From: a virus
Strand: one strand, 5' to 3'
Virus record (IMG/VR): IMGVR_UViG_3300021168_000003
Span: 1 to 64,000 of that record
DNA: 64,000 nt
The position numbers were made by a program, and so were the translations under genes. The notes below the pieces were generated by a model. The model was not told the origin of the DNA. It ran no database searches and saw only the letters and a list, made by a program, of their open reading frames with translations. Below, piece by piece: positions 56,673-63,548 of this stretch. Numbering within the stretch: the stretch's first letter is position 1; each line of letters starts with the position of its first letter.

Positions 56673-56818
56673 GGCGTCACCGGCATTCTGCCCTTCTGGG
56701 CGGCTAGGACGAGGTCCAGTGTCTTCTGGAGCTCGGCGTTCTGCTCCCTAAGACTTATGATCTCGGCGACGAGCTTACCGATCAGGCTCATCGTGGCCTT
56801 GGCGAGTTCAGGGTTCAC
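56669..56818 (-). CDS. Small coiled-coil protein, 49 aa
   Basis: GTG 56818 overlaps the lipoprotein stop, and its TGA overlaps the next ATG. The product is one coiled coil (AEIISLREQNAELQKTLDLVL). Unknown. Confidence 0.5.
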   Translation of the reverse strand: MNPELAKATMSLIGKLVAEIISLREQNAELQKTLDLVLAAQKGRMPVTP

Positions 56819-57513
56819 GGCGATGTGAACGAGTTGATGGTGAGGGTGCCGGTGCCGGTCTTGCAGTAGAGCCCGTGCCCGGCCGCGTTGCCGCCGCCGA
56901 GGACGAAGCCGACCTGGGCAAGGTTGGCGAGGGTGTCGACGAACTGCGCGTTGGTGCCTGGCGGCGGCCCCTGCACGTCGCTCCAGTGGGCGATCGTCAG
57001 CGGGACGGTGAGCGTGTGGGTGCCGGCCGTCATCGGCCCGCGGATGCTGGAGTACCAGCGGTAGGAAAAGACCGTTAGGGCGGCGTCGCCTGTGTGCTCC
57101 AGCAGGAGCGTCAGCTGCGGCGGGTCACCGGCTGTGTTGCCCATCTCAGTGTCGAAGCCCAGCACGCAGTCACCAGCCACCGTGTAGTTGACCGTGATCG
57201 ACATGTTGAGCGCTATGGGCGTGCGGGTCACGTAGTCGACGTGGTTGCACGGGCCGGGAGCGTTCGTCAGGTTGTTGGACACTGGCTGCGGACACGCGCC
57301 GCCCATCGGGAAGTTGATGGTGATGGCCCCGTCAGCGGCGATCGCCGGCTCGGCTGGCATGCCCGGGCTGTACCGGATGGTCCAGGGGTTGGCAGGCAGC
57401 GCCGGCTCGGTCGAGATGGGGAGTTCGACCGGGGCTGGTGTCGAGTTGTCTGAGTTGCACGCAGCGAGCGCGAGCAGTGGTGTGGCGGCGAGCAGTGTGT
57501 ATGCGATGCGCAT
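56815..57513 (-). CDS. Phage-encoded lipoprotein with a beta-sandwich domain, 232 aa
   Basis: A clear lipoprotein signal, MRIAYTLLAATPLLALAAC, has the lipobox LAAC (Cys19) followed by Asn, which favours outer-membrane sorting. The mature part is all-beta (IALNMSITVNYTVAG, LTLLLEHTGDAALTVFSYRW), with a lectin/LamG-like pattern. Lipoproteins made by temperate phages often block receptors or superinfection, but this is not shown here. Confidence 0.7.
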   Translation of the reverse strand: MRIAYTLLAATPLLALAACNSDNSTPAPVELPISTEPALPANPWTIRYSPGMPAEPAIAADGAITINFPMGGACPQPVSNNLTNAPGPCNHVDYVTRTPIALNMSITVNYTVAGDCVLGFDTEMGNTAGDPPQLTLLLEHTGDAALTVFSYRWYSSIRGPMTAGTHTLTVPLTIAHWSDVQGPPPGTNAQFVDTLANLAQVGFVLGGGNAAGHGLYCKTGTGTLTINSFTSP

Positions 57514-57516
57514 GGA

Positions 57517-57954
57517 TCACCCTAGGTTGATATTGATCACGGCTTGGACCGTGGATGAGCCAGCCTTGCCGGCGGCTGCGCCCTTCTGGTCGATCGAGGC
57601 GTCGAGGCCCGCGATGCGCACCACGAACTTGAGCAGGTCCGCTCGGACGTTCGAAGGGACCACGTTGGGGTTCTCCTCGGACGCCATGGTGTGGATGTCT
57701 TTGAGCAGCACCTCGGCCATCGTCTTGGCCTTCATCCGGAAGCTGCCGCCCTCGGACGCCGCCATGTCACGGGCTTCCTTGCAGGCCTGCAGGAAGACCC
57801 TGTTGTGCTTGAGGCGCTCCCAGTCGTCCTGAGCGAGGCCGTACTCCTCGAGGAGCTGCTTCGGCGTCCCATTGCCCAGCGCGAGCTCGACCGGGAGCAT
57901 GGGCGGGAAGCCCAAGTCGCTAGGGTCCTTGTCGACTAGGGCGGGCAAGTTCAT
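57517..57954 (-). CDS. Possible terminase small subunit, 145 aa
   Basis: The product is mostly helical: KQLLEEYGLAQDDWERLKHN gives an HTH-like pattern, followed by KAKTMAEVLLKDIHTMAS and LLKFVVRIAGLD. Layout and length resemble podovirus small terminases, but the gene lies ~4 kb from terL. It overlaps the upstream gene by one base (TGATG). Confidence 0.5.
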   Translation of the reverse strand: MNLPALVDKDPSDLGFPPMLPVELALGNGTPKQLLEEYGLAQDDWERLKHNRVFLQACKEARDMAASEGGSFRMKAKTMAEVLLKDIHTMASEENPNVVPSNVRADLLKFVVRIAGLDASIDQKGAAAGKAGSSTVQAVININLG

Positions 57955-58331
57955 CAGAGCTTGGAGAGCCCGAGGATCAGCTTGTCGAGGATGCGATCCT
58001 TGAGGGTGAGAGGGCGATCCTCAAGCCGGGCGATGCGGGAGTAGACGTCGCAGAGGTCGCGGTCGAGCGCGTTGAACTTGTCGTAAAGCTCAGTGGTGCG
58101 GTCCTGGGTAGTCTCCCAGATCTTCTCGCCGCGTTTGTGGCGCTCCCATAGGTCGTCGATGCGGCCCTTGATCTGATCGATGTGTCCTTGCCCCAGCGGA
58201 TTGCCCGGGCCTGGGATAAAGCCAAGCTCGACCTCGATCGCGTGGAGGCGCTTCAAGATGTCCACATCGAGGGAGCGGTGGAAGGCTGAGTCCGGGTGGG
58301 AGGGTGCCGTACACCCAGGATAGTCACACAT
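57954..58331 (-). CDS. Coiled-coil protein with an N-terminal cysteine/histidine element, 125 aa
   Basis: ATG 58331 has AAGGA five bases upstream. It opens MCDYPGCTAPSHPDSAFH (possible zinc element) and continues as a long coiled coil (IDDLWERHKRGEKIWETT, YSRIARLEDRPLTL). It is the second gene after the Acb2-like gene. Unknown. Confidence 0.55.
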   Translation of the reverse strand: MCDYPGCTAPSHPDSAFHRSLDVDILKRLHAIEVELGFIPGPGNPLGQGHIDQIKGRIDDLWERHKRGEKIWETTQDRTTELYDKFNALDRDLCDVYSRIARLEDRPLTLKDRILDKLILGLSKL

Positions 58332-58332
58332 G

Positions 58333-58569
58333 TCAGTCCTTCCAGGTGATCGCTTTGACGGCCCACATCTGCGCGGTCTGGGCCTCGGTGATGGCGATCG
58401 AGAAGAGGCGCGCGCGTTCCGGTGTGTCGTAACCGGCGAACGCCTGAGCGCGCTGTTCGTCGCAGAAGTCGATGATCTCGGCGTAGAGCCGCTTGACCCT
58501 GTCGACCGCGCTGTCATTCGATGGGTTGAACGAAAGGCCGACCGCCTTCTCTCCGTATGTCTGGGTCAT
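58333..58569 (-). CDS. Acb2/Tad1-hairpin-like protein, candidate anti-CBASS cyclic nucleotide sponge
   Basis: A 78-residue product. Residues ~21-40 (AVDRVKRLYAEIIDFCDEQ) and ~51-75 (ERARLFSIAITEAQTAQMWA then VKAIT) form two helices. The MWAVKA end and the xAIT helix are what I recall as typical of the Acb2/Tad1 hairpin family, small proteins that bind cyclic di- and trinucleotides to stop CBASS. It is the first gene after an operator-bearing promoter and a possible attenuator. Family assignment is from memory. Confidence 0.6.
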   Translation of the reverse strand: MTQTYGEKAVGLSFNPSNDSAVDRVKRLYAEIIDFCDEQRAQAFAGYDTPERARLFSIAITEAQTAQMWAVKAITWKD

Positions 58570-58593
58570 CTCAGTGTACCGTTTGAGTTGGGT

Positions 58594-58644
58594 AAAAAAG
58601 TGGGGGCTAGCGTCGACGCACTTAAGCGAGCGCGGCCAGCCCCC
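58594..58644 (-). terminator. Leader terminator/attenuator before the Acb2-like gene
   Basis: On the minus strand, GGGGGCT (58644-58638) pairs with AGCCCCC (58608-58602), with an inner GCGTCGACGC palindrome, followed by ACTTTTTTACC. It lies between the promoter at 58692 and the start codon at 58569, so it would control read-through. Confidence 0.55.
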
Positions 58645-58691
58645 AAGTCGGGGGGAGGAACAGCGCCGGGAGTCTAAGTCGGCGCAGCACT

Positions 58692-58720
58692 GAGATAGGA
58701 CGTCAGTGTCCTGACGTCAA
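58692..58720 (-). promoter_or_regulatory. Promoter with AGGACACTGAC operator, reading left
   Basis: Minus strand: TTGACG (58720-58715), spacer of 17 with AGGACACTGACGTCC, TATCTC (58697-58692) followed by AGTG. The order TTGACn-2 bp-AGGACACTGAC equals that of the + strand promoter at 2287. Confidence 0.75.
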
Positions 58721-58723
58721 GGG

Positions 58724-60226
58724 CTAGAGGACAAAGTTGGCCGCGGTGAGCACCGGGTTGCCAGCGAGCTTGAGCTGCATGTCAGGGTAGAAGCTGCCCG
58801 GCATGTAGACGCTGACCAGGGTGTAAGTCCCCAAGGTGGATAGGGCGACCTGGCTGCCGCCTGTCGGCGCGGCAGCGCCAATGAAGGTGAATGCGCCCAT
58901 GGCGCTGAGGTCGATCACGTCGGTCGCCACGTTGAACCCGGTGATCACGTCAGGCTGCTGCGGCTGGCTATCGCCGGGCGAGAGGTAGACGAAGACGCTG
59001 GGCTGGCCGGCCGCGGTGTTGATATACTGGCCGCCGAAGCCGCCGACGAAGGTGTTGGGCTTAGTCGTGACCCCGTAGAGGTGGGCCAGCGGAACGCCGC
59101 TGTAGAGGACGTTGGCCTTGTTGGGGTAGGCGCTCCACGCCGCCGCGGACCACTGAGGGTTGTGGTAGTCGACGACCGTGTTGGGCGTCATGGTGATGTT
59201 GGGGCCCGGGCTTGGGCTGGAGCTGAGCGGGTAGAACTCATAGCTGCTCCAGAAGCCGATGTAGTTGCCCGTGACGTTGATGTTGTTGATCTGGCCATAC
59301 TGGCCTTGCACCCCGGTGAAGGGTGCCACGAGGTAGCCGATCGTCGACTGCTGGATGTCGACCGTCGCCGCGCCGCCGAGCAGGATGTTGTTGGTCGCGG
59401 TGACGCCCATCACGTTGTCGCCGCCGTCGGTGCGGATGTAGAGCGCGGCGTTCATGTTGCCCAGGCCGCCCGTGGGGTAGTTGTACCAGCCCGCGACGTT
59501 CCAGTTTGTCCCGTCGATCGTGTTGCCGTTGATCGTGACCGGGCCGCAGGTGCAGGGCACTGAGATGGCATCGGCGTGCGTCAAGCTGACGTTGGCCAGG
59601 CCGTTGAAGAAGCACCCGGTGACCGAACCGGCCGCGAGGTGGATGGCGTGGCTGGGGATGTCCTGGAAGAGGCATCCCGAGATTGCGCACACGCCTGCAT
59701 TGCCTGAGATCGCCCCAAGGCCTGGGCCGTTGGGCGCGGGCGTGGCGAACGACCCGATAAAGGAGCAGCCCGTCACCGTCAGCGCGAGGACCCCCGTCTG
59801 GTTCTGGATGACGAACGTGGCCGGGCCGTTGAAGTCGAACAGGCAGTTGATGAAGCTGACGCCTTGGCCCCAGTTGACGATCGACCAGCCCCGGAAGTCG
59901 ACGTTGGCGAACGTCTGACCGTTGACGCCGGTGCCGATGTTGATGGTGTTGGCCTGCGTGGTGAGGATGGTCGTCAGCGCGGCGTTAGCGCCGGTGCGCA
60001 ACGGGATGATCGACGCCGGCAGGATCATCCCTCCAGGAGGCGAGACGCACCCGACCTTGGTGTCGATGCCTGTGATCTTGTAGCCGACCGGCAGGCACGC
60101 GCGCAGCATCGAGAGTTTGAGCGGGCTCAGCAGCGGCAAGGTCACGCCTGCGACGGGGGGCAGGGCCGCCGAGGCTGAGTACGAGAACCCATCCGCAGCC
60201 GCGAAGTTGACGGTGACCGAGCTCAT
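58724..60226 (-). CDS. Beta-helix tailspike-like protein with RTX-like end, 500 aa
   Basis: Residues ~85-330 contain regular right-handed beta-helix rungs (ANVDFRGWSIVNWGQGVSFI, VTGCSFIGSF, GCLFQDIPSHAIHLAAG). The C-terminus has DVITGFNVATDVIDLSAMG, the motif found after RTX calcium repeats and in some depolymerases. It might degrade or bind surface polysaccharide. It stands apart from the other tail genes, close to the tRNAs. Confidence 0.65.
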   Translation of the reverse strand: MSSVTVNFAAADGFSYSASAALPPVAGVTLPLLSPLKLSMLRACLPVGYKITGIDTKVGCVSPPGGMILPASIIPLRTGANAALTTILTTQANTINIGTGVNGQTFANVDFRGWSIVNWGQGVSFINCLFDFNGPATFVIQNQTGVLALTVTGCSFIGSFATPAPNGPGLGAISGNAGVCAISGCLFQDIPSHAIHLAAGSVTGCFFNGLANVSLTHADAISVPCTCGPVTINGNTIDGTNWNVAGWYNYPTGGLGNMNAALYIRTDGGDNVMGVTATNNILLGGAATVDIQQSTIGYLVAPFTGVQGQYGQINNINVTGNYIGFWSSYEFYPLSSSPSPGPNITMTPNTVVDYHNPQWSAAAWSAYPNKANVLYSGVPLAHLYGVTTKPNTFVGGFGGQYINTAAGQPSVFVYLSPGDSQPQQPDVITGFNVATDVIDLSAMGAFTFIGAAAPTGGSQVALSTLGTYTLVSVYMPGSFYPDMQLKLAGNPVLTAANFVL

Positions 60227-60230
60227 GGCA

Positions 60231-60545
60231 TCACGCCGTGGCTGTGGCGACGAGCGACCCGCTGCCAGCGGCTACCGTCCAGATGCGGCCGGAGCTGTCG
60301 GTCACTGAGGTGAGCGAGACGGACGGGCTCGAGACGATGGTCTGGCTGACCGGAGGCACTGGGAAGTTGACCGTGTTGGTTGACCCGTCGGCGGCGGTGA
60401 ACTTGATGCTGAGCGTCGCGGCGGGGAGGGTCGAGGTCACGCTCTCCGTGTCAGTGATCCCGGTGACCGTCATGGTCATGAGCTGGCCGACGACGTACGA
60501 GGCCTTGTCGAATGTGATGGTGGGGGCTGTCCAAACGTCGCTCAC
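60231..60545 (-). CDS. Small immunoglobulin-like protein, 104 aa
   Basis: GTG 60545 is chosen for the AGGAG six bases upstream; a longer frame would run into the tRNA genes. The product is all-beta: TFDKASYVVGQLMTMTVTG, LSIKFTAADGSTNTVNF, VSLTSVTDSSGRIWTV. It resembles a bacterial Ig domain and may be a module of the adjacent spike. Confidence 0.55.
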   Translation of the reverse strand: MSDVWTAPTITFDKASYVVGQLMTMTVTGITDTESVTSTLPAATLSIKFTAADGSTNTVNFPVPPVSQTIVSSPSVSLTSVTDSSGRIWTVAAGSGSLVATATA

Positions 60546-60561
60546 GGCGCGGTCTCCTCTG

Positions 60562-60588
60562 TCCTTCGACAAGCGCTCAGGATGAGGG
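60562..60588. repeat. Extragenic repeat, copy 2
   Basis: TCCTTCGACAAGCGCTCAGG and ATGAGG; same element as at 1185, with a small insertion. Confidence 0.55.
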
Positions 60589-60622
60589 GTCAGTGTACCA
60601 TGAGTGCGTCGGAAGGGAAGGG

Positions 60623-60645
60623 CCCTTCGACTGGGCTCAGGATGA
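60623..60645. repeat. Extragenic repeat, copy 3
   Basis: CCCTTCGACTGGGCTCAGG and ATGA, directly beside the tRNA-Thr 3' end. Such elements are usually chromosomal. Confidence 0.55.
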
Positions 60646-60647
60646 TG

Positions 60648-60723
60648 TGGTGCCGCGGCGAGGGATCGAACCCCGGACATCCTCGTTACGAATGAGGTGC
60701 TCTACCGACTGAGCTACCGCGGC
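60648..60723 (-). tRNA. tRNA-Thr (anticodon CGT)
   Basis: The acceptor arms GCCGCGG and CCGCGGC pair perfectly. The D arm is GCTC/GAGC, the anticodon loop TTCGTAA gives CGT, and the T arm contains GGTTCGATC. The discriminator is A and CCA is encoded. One A-C mismatch closes the anticodon stem. Confidence 0.9.
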
Positions 60724-60726
60724 ATG

Positions 60727-60802
60727 TGGCTTGAGAGCCAGGGCTCGAACCTGGGACATCTTCGTTAACAGCGAAGCGCTCTGCCGGCTGAGCTACTCTC
60801 AA
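60727..60802 (-). tRNA. tRNA-Asn (anticodon GTT)
   Basis: The acceptor arms TTGAGAG and CTCTCAA pair perfectly. The anticodon stem CTTCG/CGAAG holds loop CTGTTAA (GTT). The T arm reads GTCCCAGGTTCGAGCCCTGG without interruption. Discriminator G, CCA encoded. It lies three bases from tRNA-Thr. Confidence 0.92.
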
Positions 60803-61283
60803 ACAGTCCTAAGAATGTAGCACGGTTCGGACGTGCGTCAACGGTCGCGCGCTTGAGGAGATAGGCAGTTGGCAGAAACTAGCAGGAAATTGGCAGGCAA
60901 AAGCAGGACGCTGCCCGAAGGATGTAGCATGGTTCGGCCAAGAAAGAAAAAAGGACCGCAGCCCTCTGGTGCCGTTAGGCAGTTGTCCCCAGGGCTGCGG
61001 TCGAGTCTGGCCTAACTGCTAGGTGGGACCAGGAATGGTTTCCTAGCGGTACTGATATGGCAGCATTGTTGACGGGAAACAATAGGTGATTCTACGTAGT
61101 TTGTACGGAGTCTAAGCTGGTATTGGTTTGAGCAGAAGTACAACAGAAATGTTAGGGAGTTGCTTAAGTAAATTTGCTAAAAAATTTTCAAAAAGTTACG
61201 CGTGCTACGATGGAACCGCGCGACGCCATAGCAACTCTTTCCCCCCTTACACCCCTTCAAAAGCAAAGAATGCTTATTCGCCT
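60803..61283. other. Non-coding region with hairpins
   Basis: No convincing gene. A 12-bp perfect stem, GACCGCAGCCCT (60954-60965) with AGGGCTGCGGTC (60991-61002), is followed on the minus strand by CTTTTTTCTTTC, which makes a strong leftward terminator of an unknown transcript. At 61021-61037 the start-context motif GGGACCAGGA precedes ATGGTTTCCTAG, a three-codon ORF enclosed by ACTGCTAGG/CCTAGCGGT arms. From ~61090 the DNA becomes AT-rich. Confidence 0.6.
60942..61002 (-). terminator. Strong leftward terminator
   Basis: A perfect 12-bp stem with a 25-base loop followed by CTTTTTTCTTTC on the minus strand. It blocks transcription coming from the right before the tRNA genes, or marks the 3' end of a small RNA. 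Confidence 0.75.
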
Positions 61284-61300
61284 AGTAACGCGAAGTTACT
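61284..61300 (+). promoter_or_regulatory. Inverted repeat AGTAAC-N5-GTTACT, copy B
   Basis: Exact arms at 61284-61289 and 61295-61300, nine bases upstream of the -35 at 61310, as copy A is to its promoter. Confidence 0.7.
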
Positions 61301-61309
61301 GCGCCGCGT

Positions 61310-61337
61310 TTGACTTCTCTCGCGTTTGTGCTATTGT
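61310..61337 (+). promoter_or_regulatory. Sigma70-like promoter
   Basis: TTGACT (61310-61315), 16-bp spacer, TATTGT (61332-61337). It drives the 61380 gene. Confidence 0.65.
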
Positions 61338-61379
61338 TTGAGTGTGGCAATCACGTCACGCATCGAAAGGCCTAACACC

Positions 61380-62075
61380 ATGTCAAACATCTCCAACCAA
61401 GACGCAATGCGCGCAGCGGGCAAAGGCTCACAGCAGTCTTATGCATCGGCCATTGCTATCCTCACTGGCCAGACTGACGAAGCGTATATCGCTACATTGC
61501 GTCAGGACTATCTGATCGGCGCTTTGACTGGCGTCGACGGCGTCACGGTCGAACAAGCGATTGACTACCTTCCCGTTGCTGACGCCAAGCCTGGCACGAA
61601 GGGCAAATGGTCCGACTTCCCGGTCAACGATCCGTCAACGTTCGACGCGACCGTGCATCGGCCGCGCGACGTTCACAACGCCTACCGCTCCGGCCTCATG
61701 GGCTGGTCGCGCGTTCGCGCGTCAGCTGGCCTCCCGTCGCTCAAGGCCACGACTAAGCATGAGCCGCGCGCGCCCAAGTCCGCCGCCGAGACTGGCGTCG
61801 CTGTGGCCGTCGATACCTTCGTCGCGCCGTCGCATCTCGATACCGCCGCCGCGGTCCAGTTGGCGCATCACCTCGAGGATGTCCTGCGCCGCGTTCTCGG
61901 CTCAAAGGAAATTAAGGGTGACGCTGGCAAGGCGCTAAGGGATATGCACCGCGATATGACCGAATATCTTGCGGAGGCTGATAAGGCCTTAGCGCCGGCC
62001 ACCGAAACGCAGGACGAGATAATTAAGCGCCTAACGGCTGAACTAGCTAAGCGGCCGGTTAAGAAAGCCGCTTAA
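61380..62075 (+). CDS. Hypothetical early protein, 231 aa
   Basis: ATG 61380 with AGG upstream. The product starts MSNISNQDAMRAAGKGSQQ. The central part contains KGKWSDFPVNDPSTFDATVHRP, and the C-terminal half is helical and charged, ending KRPVKKAA. It lies between an AGTAAC repeat/promoter and a terminator, as a single-gene unit next to the AT-rich region. Regulatory or replication roles are possible but not shown. Confidence 0.65.
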   Translation: MSNISNQDAMRAAGKGSQQSYASAIAILTGQTDEAYIATLRQDYLIGALTGVDGVTVEQAIDYLPVADAKPGTKGKWSDFPVNDPSTFDATVHRPRDVHNAYRSGLMGWSRVRASAGLPSLKATTKHEPRAPKSAAETGVAVAVDTFVAPSHLDTAAAVQLAHHLEDVLRRVLGSKEIKGDAGKALRDMHRDMTEYLAEADKALAPATETQDEIIKRLTAELAKRPVKKAA

Positions 62076-62150
62076 GGCTTAACTCCTAGACCGATCGAAA
62101 CTCGGATACCGATCGTTCTTGGAAGTGTTCTGATTACCAGTTAAGATTAA

Positions 62151-62173
62151 GGGCCGCGCGAGCGGCCCTTTTT
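62151..62173 (+). terminator. Rho-independent terminator
   Basis: GGGCCGC and GCGGCCC form a perfect 7-bp stem with GCGA loop, then TTTTTG. A textbook terminator after the 61380 gene. Confidence 0.9.
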
Positions 62174-62373
62174 GTTTGTCCGGAGTTTTATTAGCGCTAA
62201 GCTAAAGTTAAGCGCTTAAGCGGCGTCATGCATACCGTAAGTCATTGATGTTCCAAAACACCATATATATATATATATCTATTATAGATTATTCGACGAA
62301 AGGACTCGTCTGAGAAGATTTTTCCGCTGCCTTACGGGCTTAACGGCTAAAATCTCGTTAAGCGCTTAAAACT

Positions 62374-62463
62374 CTAAACCACACGTACACGTCGTATAAA
62401 GTCCCCTTCTAGAAATTCTCTCTTTTCGTCGAATAACGCCCTCCAGTTTAATGTATAATCCAT
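62374..62463 (-). CDS. Possible 29-residue ORF in the AT-rich region
   Basis: ATG 62463 is preceded by AAAGGACACTGAC, the same arrangement as before the 56071 gene. The product MDYTLNWRALFDEKREFLEG and a basic end show no similarity. Low confidence. Confidence 0.3.
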   Translation of the reverse strand: MDYTLNWRALFDEKREFLEGDFIRRVRVV

Positions 62464-62530
62464 GTCAGTGTCCTTTCAGTGTGTTGCCCTATTGCGCTTT
62501 CACGCCTTAACGCTTATTTTAAGCTAAGAA

Positions 62531-62553
62531 GTCAGTAACAGGGTGTTACTGAC
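62531..62553 (+). promoter_or_regulatory. Inverted repeat AGTAAC-N5-GTTACT, copy C (extended)
   Basis: GTCAGTAACA and TGTTACTGAC form a perfect 10-bp inverted repeat with a three-base centre, 27 bases before the start of the 62581 gene. The outer GTCAG overlaps the CACTGAC theme. Confidence 0.75.
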
Positions 62554-62580
62554 ACCTTAAAACCCTTAAGAGACACTGAC

Positions 62581-63414
62581 ATGGGCCGTGAAACTCGCAA
62601 CAGAGCCACTTACATAGGCTACCCTCGCTTCGTAAGAGGTGACTTAGGTGATGGGAATAGCCGCGCCGTGATACCTGCGCCTTATCGTAAATTCGACGCT
62701 GGCCACGTTTACGAGAACGTCCAGGTCGTAAACCGTAAACGACGGCTAGGATTTAACGACATGGTGGAAGTGCTCCACCATGTTCCGTTTATAAAATGGA
62801 CGGTGGACGATCAGGCTGAGGCGGTTAAGCGCGGCTATTTCGTCGAACGCCATGCTCACGACAATCACGCGATCATCATCCCGCTGCCGCTGCACACATT
62901 CAAGAGCGATAGCGAAGTGATGTCCTCTGAAATGAAGCGTGCGAAAGACGGTGACAGGTGGACAATCGAACGCTTTTTGCCGTTCGTTGTCCAGCAGGAT
63001 CAGCGTGGCTGGACTGGAACATGGGACAAGGCAATCGAGACTTATAACGCCAAATTGATTTGGTATAGAACGCGCGTAGCTGCCACGCGAGCCGCCCGCG
63101 ACGCAGCAGCTGCATCGAAGCCTCGCGGCAGGCCGAAGGGTACGCCCTACGCCCGCGAGCTATTCGCCGAGCAACAGTTCAAGGCGTGGCCAGTGGCCAG
63201 CGGCGTGACATTCCACGATTGGTGCAAAACGCAACCATCGTTCGGTGAATGGTTGGAGCTCAATCCGGACGCCAACGTCCCACGCACATGGAAGCCGAAA
63301 GACTACAGCGTGCCGACGGCCAAAGAGCAGTATGAGGCCCGCATCCGCGAGGCTTACGGCAACGACGCGCTTAGCGATCCGGAGCACGCGTGGAGGCCCA
63401 AAAGCCGACAGTGA
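62581..63414 (+). CDS. AT-hook-containing hypothetical protein, 277 aa
   Basis: ATG 62581 lies in AGAGACACTGACATG. The N-terminal half is strand-rich with IPAPYRKFDAGHVYENVQVV. Around residues 179-187 the sequence SKPRGRPKGTP is a classical AT-hook (GRP core with basic flanks), which inserts into the minor groove of AT-rich DNA. The AT-rich region lies directly upstream. A DNA-organising or origin-binding role is inferred. Confidence 0.6.
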   Translation: MGRETRNRATYIGYPRFVRGDLGDGNSRAVIPAPYRKFDAGHVYENVQVVNRKRRLGFNDMVEVLHHVPFIKWTVDDQAEAVKRGYFVERHAHDNHAIIIPLPLHTFKSDSEVMSSEMKRAKDGDRWTIERFLPFVVQQDQRGWTGTWDKAIETYNAKLIWYRTRVAATRAARDAAAASKPRGRPKGTPYARELFAEQQFKAWPVASGVTFHDWCKTQPSFGEWLELNPDANVPRTWKPKDYSVPTAKEQYEARIREAYGNDALSDPEHAWRPKSRQ

Positions 63415-63418
63415 AAAC

Positions 63419-63447
63419 TTGACATAAGCTCACAGATGTGGTATGGT
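63419..63447 (+). promoter_or_regulatory. Sigma70-like promoter
   Basis: TTGACA (63419-63424), 17-bp spacer, TATGGT (63442-63447), identical in boxes and spacing to the promoter at 2287. A GTTACT half-site follows the -10 and CACTGACA is at 63476-63483. Confidence 0.8.
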
Positions 63448-63503
63448 GTTACTTCAGTTAGGAAAAGTGTCTGCCCACTGACAATTTTAATTGACACACG
63501 CCT

Positions 63504-63520
63504 AGTAACATGTCGTTACT
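63504..63520 (+). promoter_or_regulatory. Inverted repeat AGTAAC-N5-GTTACT, copy D
   Basis: Exact arms at 63504-63509 and 63515-63520, in the 5' leader 28 bases upstream of the 63549 start. On RNA it could form a small hairpin near the ribosome site. Confidence 0.75.
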
Positions 63521-63548
63521 GAGGCAAAAAAGAGAGGGGACCAGGAAC

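Larger units (their letters stand above)
62174..62580. other. AT-rich non-coding region, origin-like
   Basis: A ~400-bp region of low GC holds two exact TTAAGCGCTTAA palindromes (62208-62219 and 62358-62369), an (AT)n run at 62263, and several TTAACGG/TTAAGC partial repeats, some extending back into the end of the 61380 gene. A TATAAT at 62449-62454 is followed by TGTCAGTG. These are usual marks of an origin, but no initiator is known. Confidence 0.5.

Noticed and set aside
61128-61313. 61-codon + strand ORF in the AT-rich region
   Set aside because: TTG start without ribosome site, Ser/Lys-rich random-like product, and it ends over the AGTAAC repeat and promoter.
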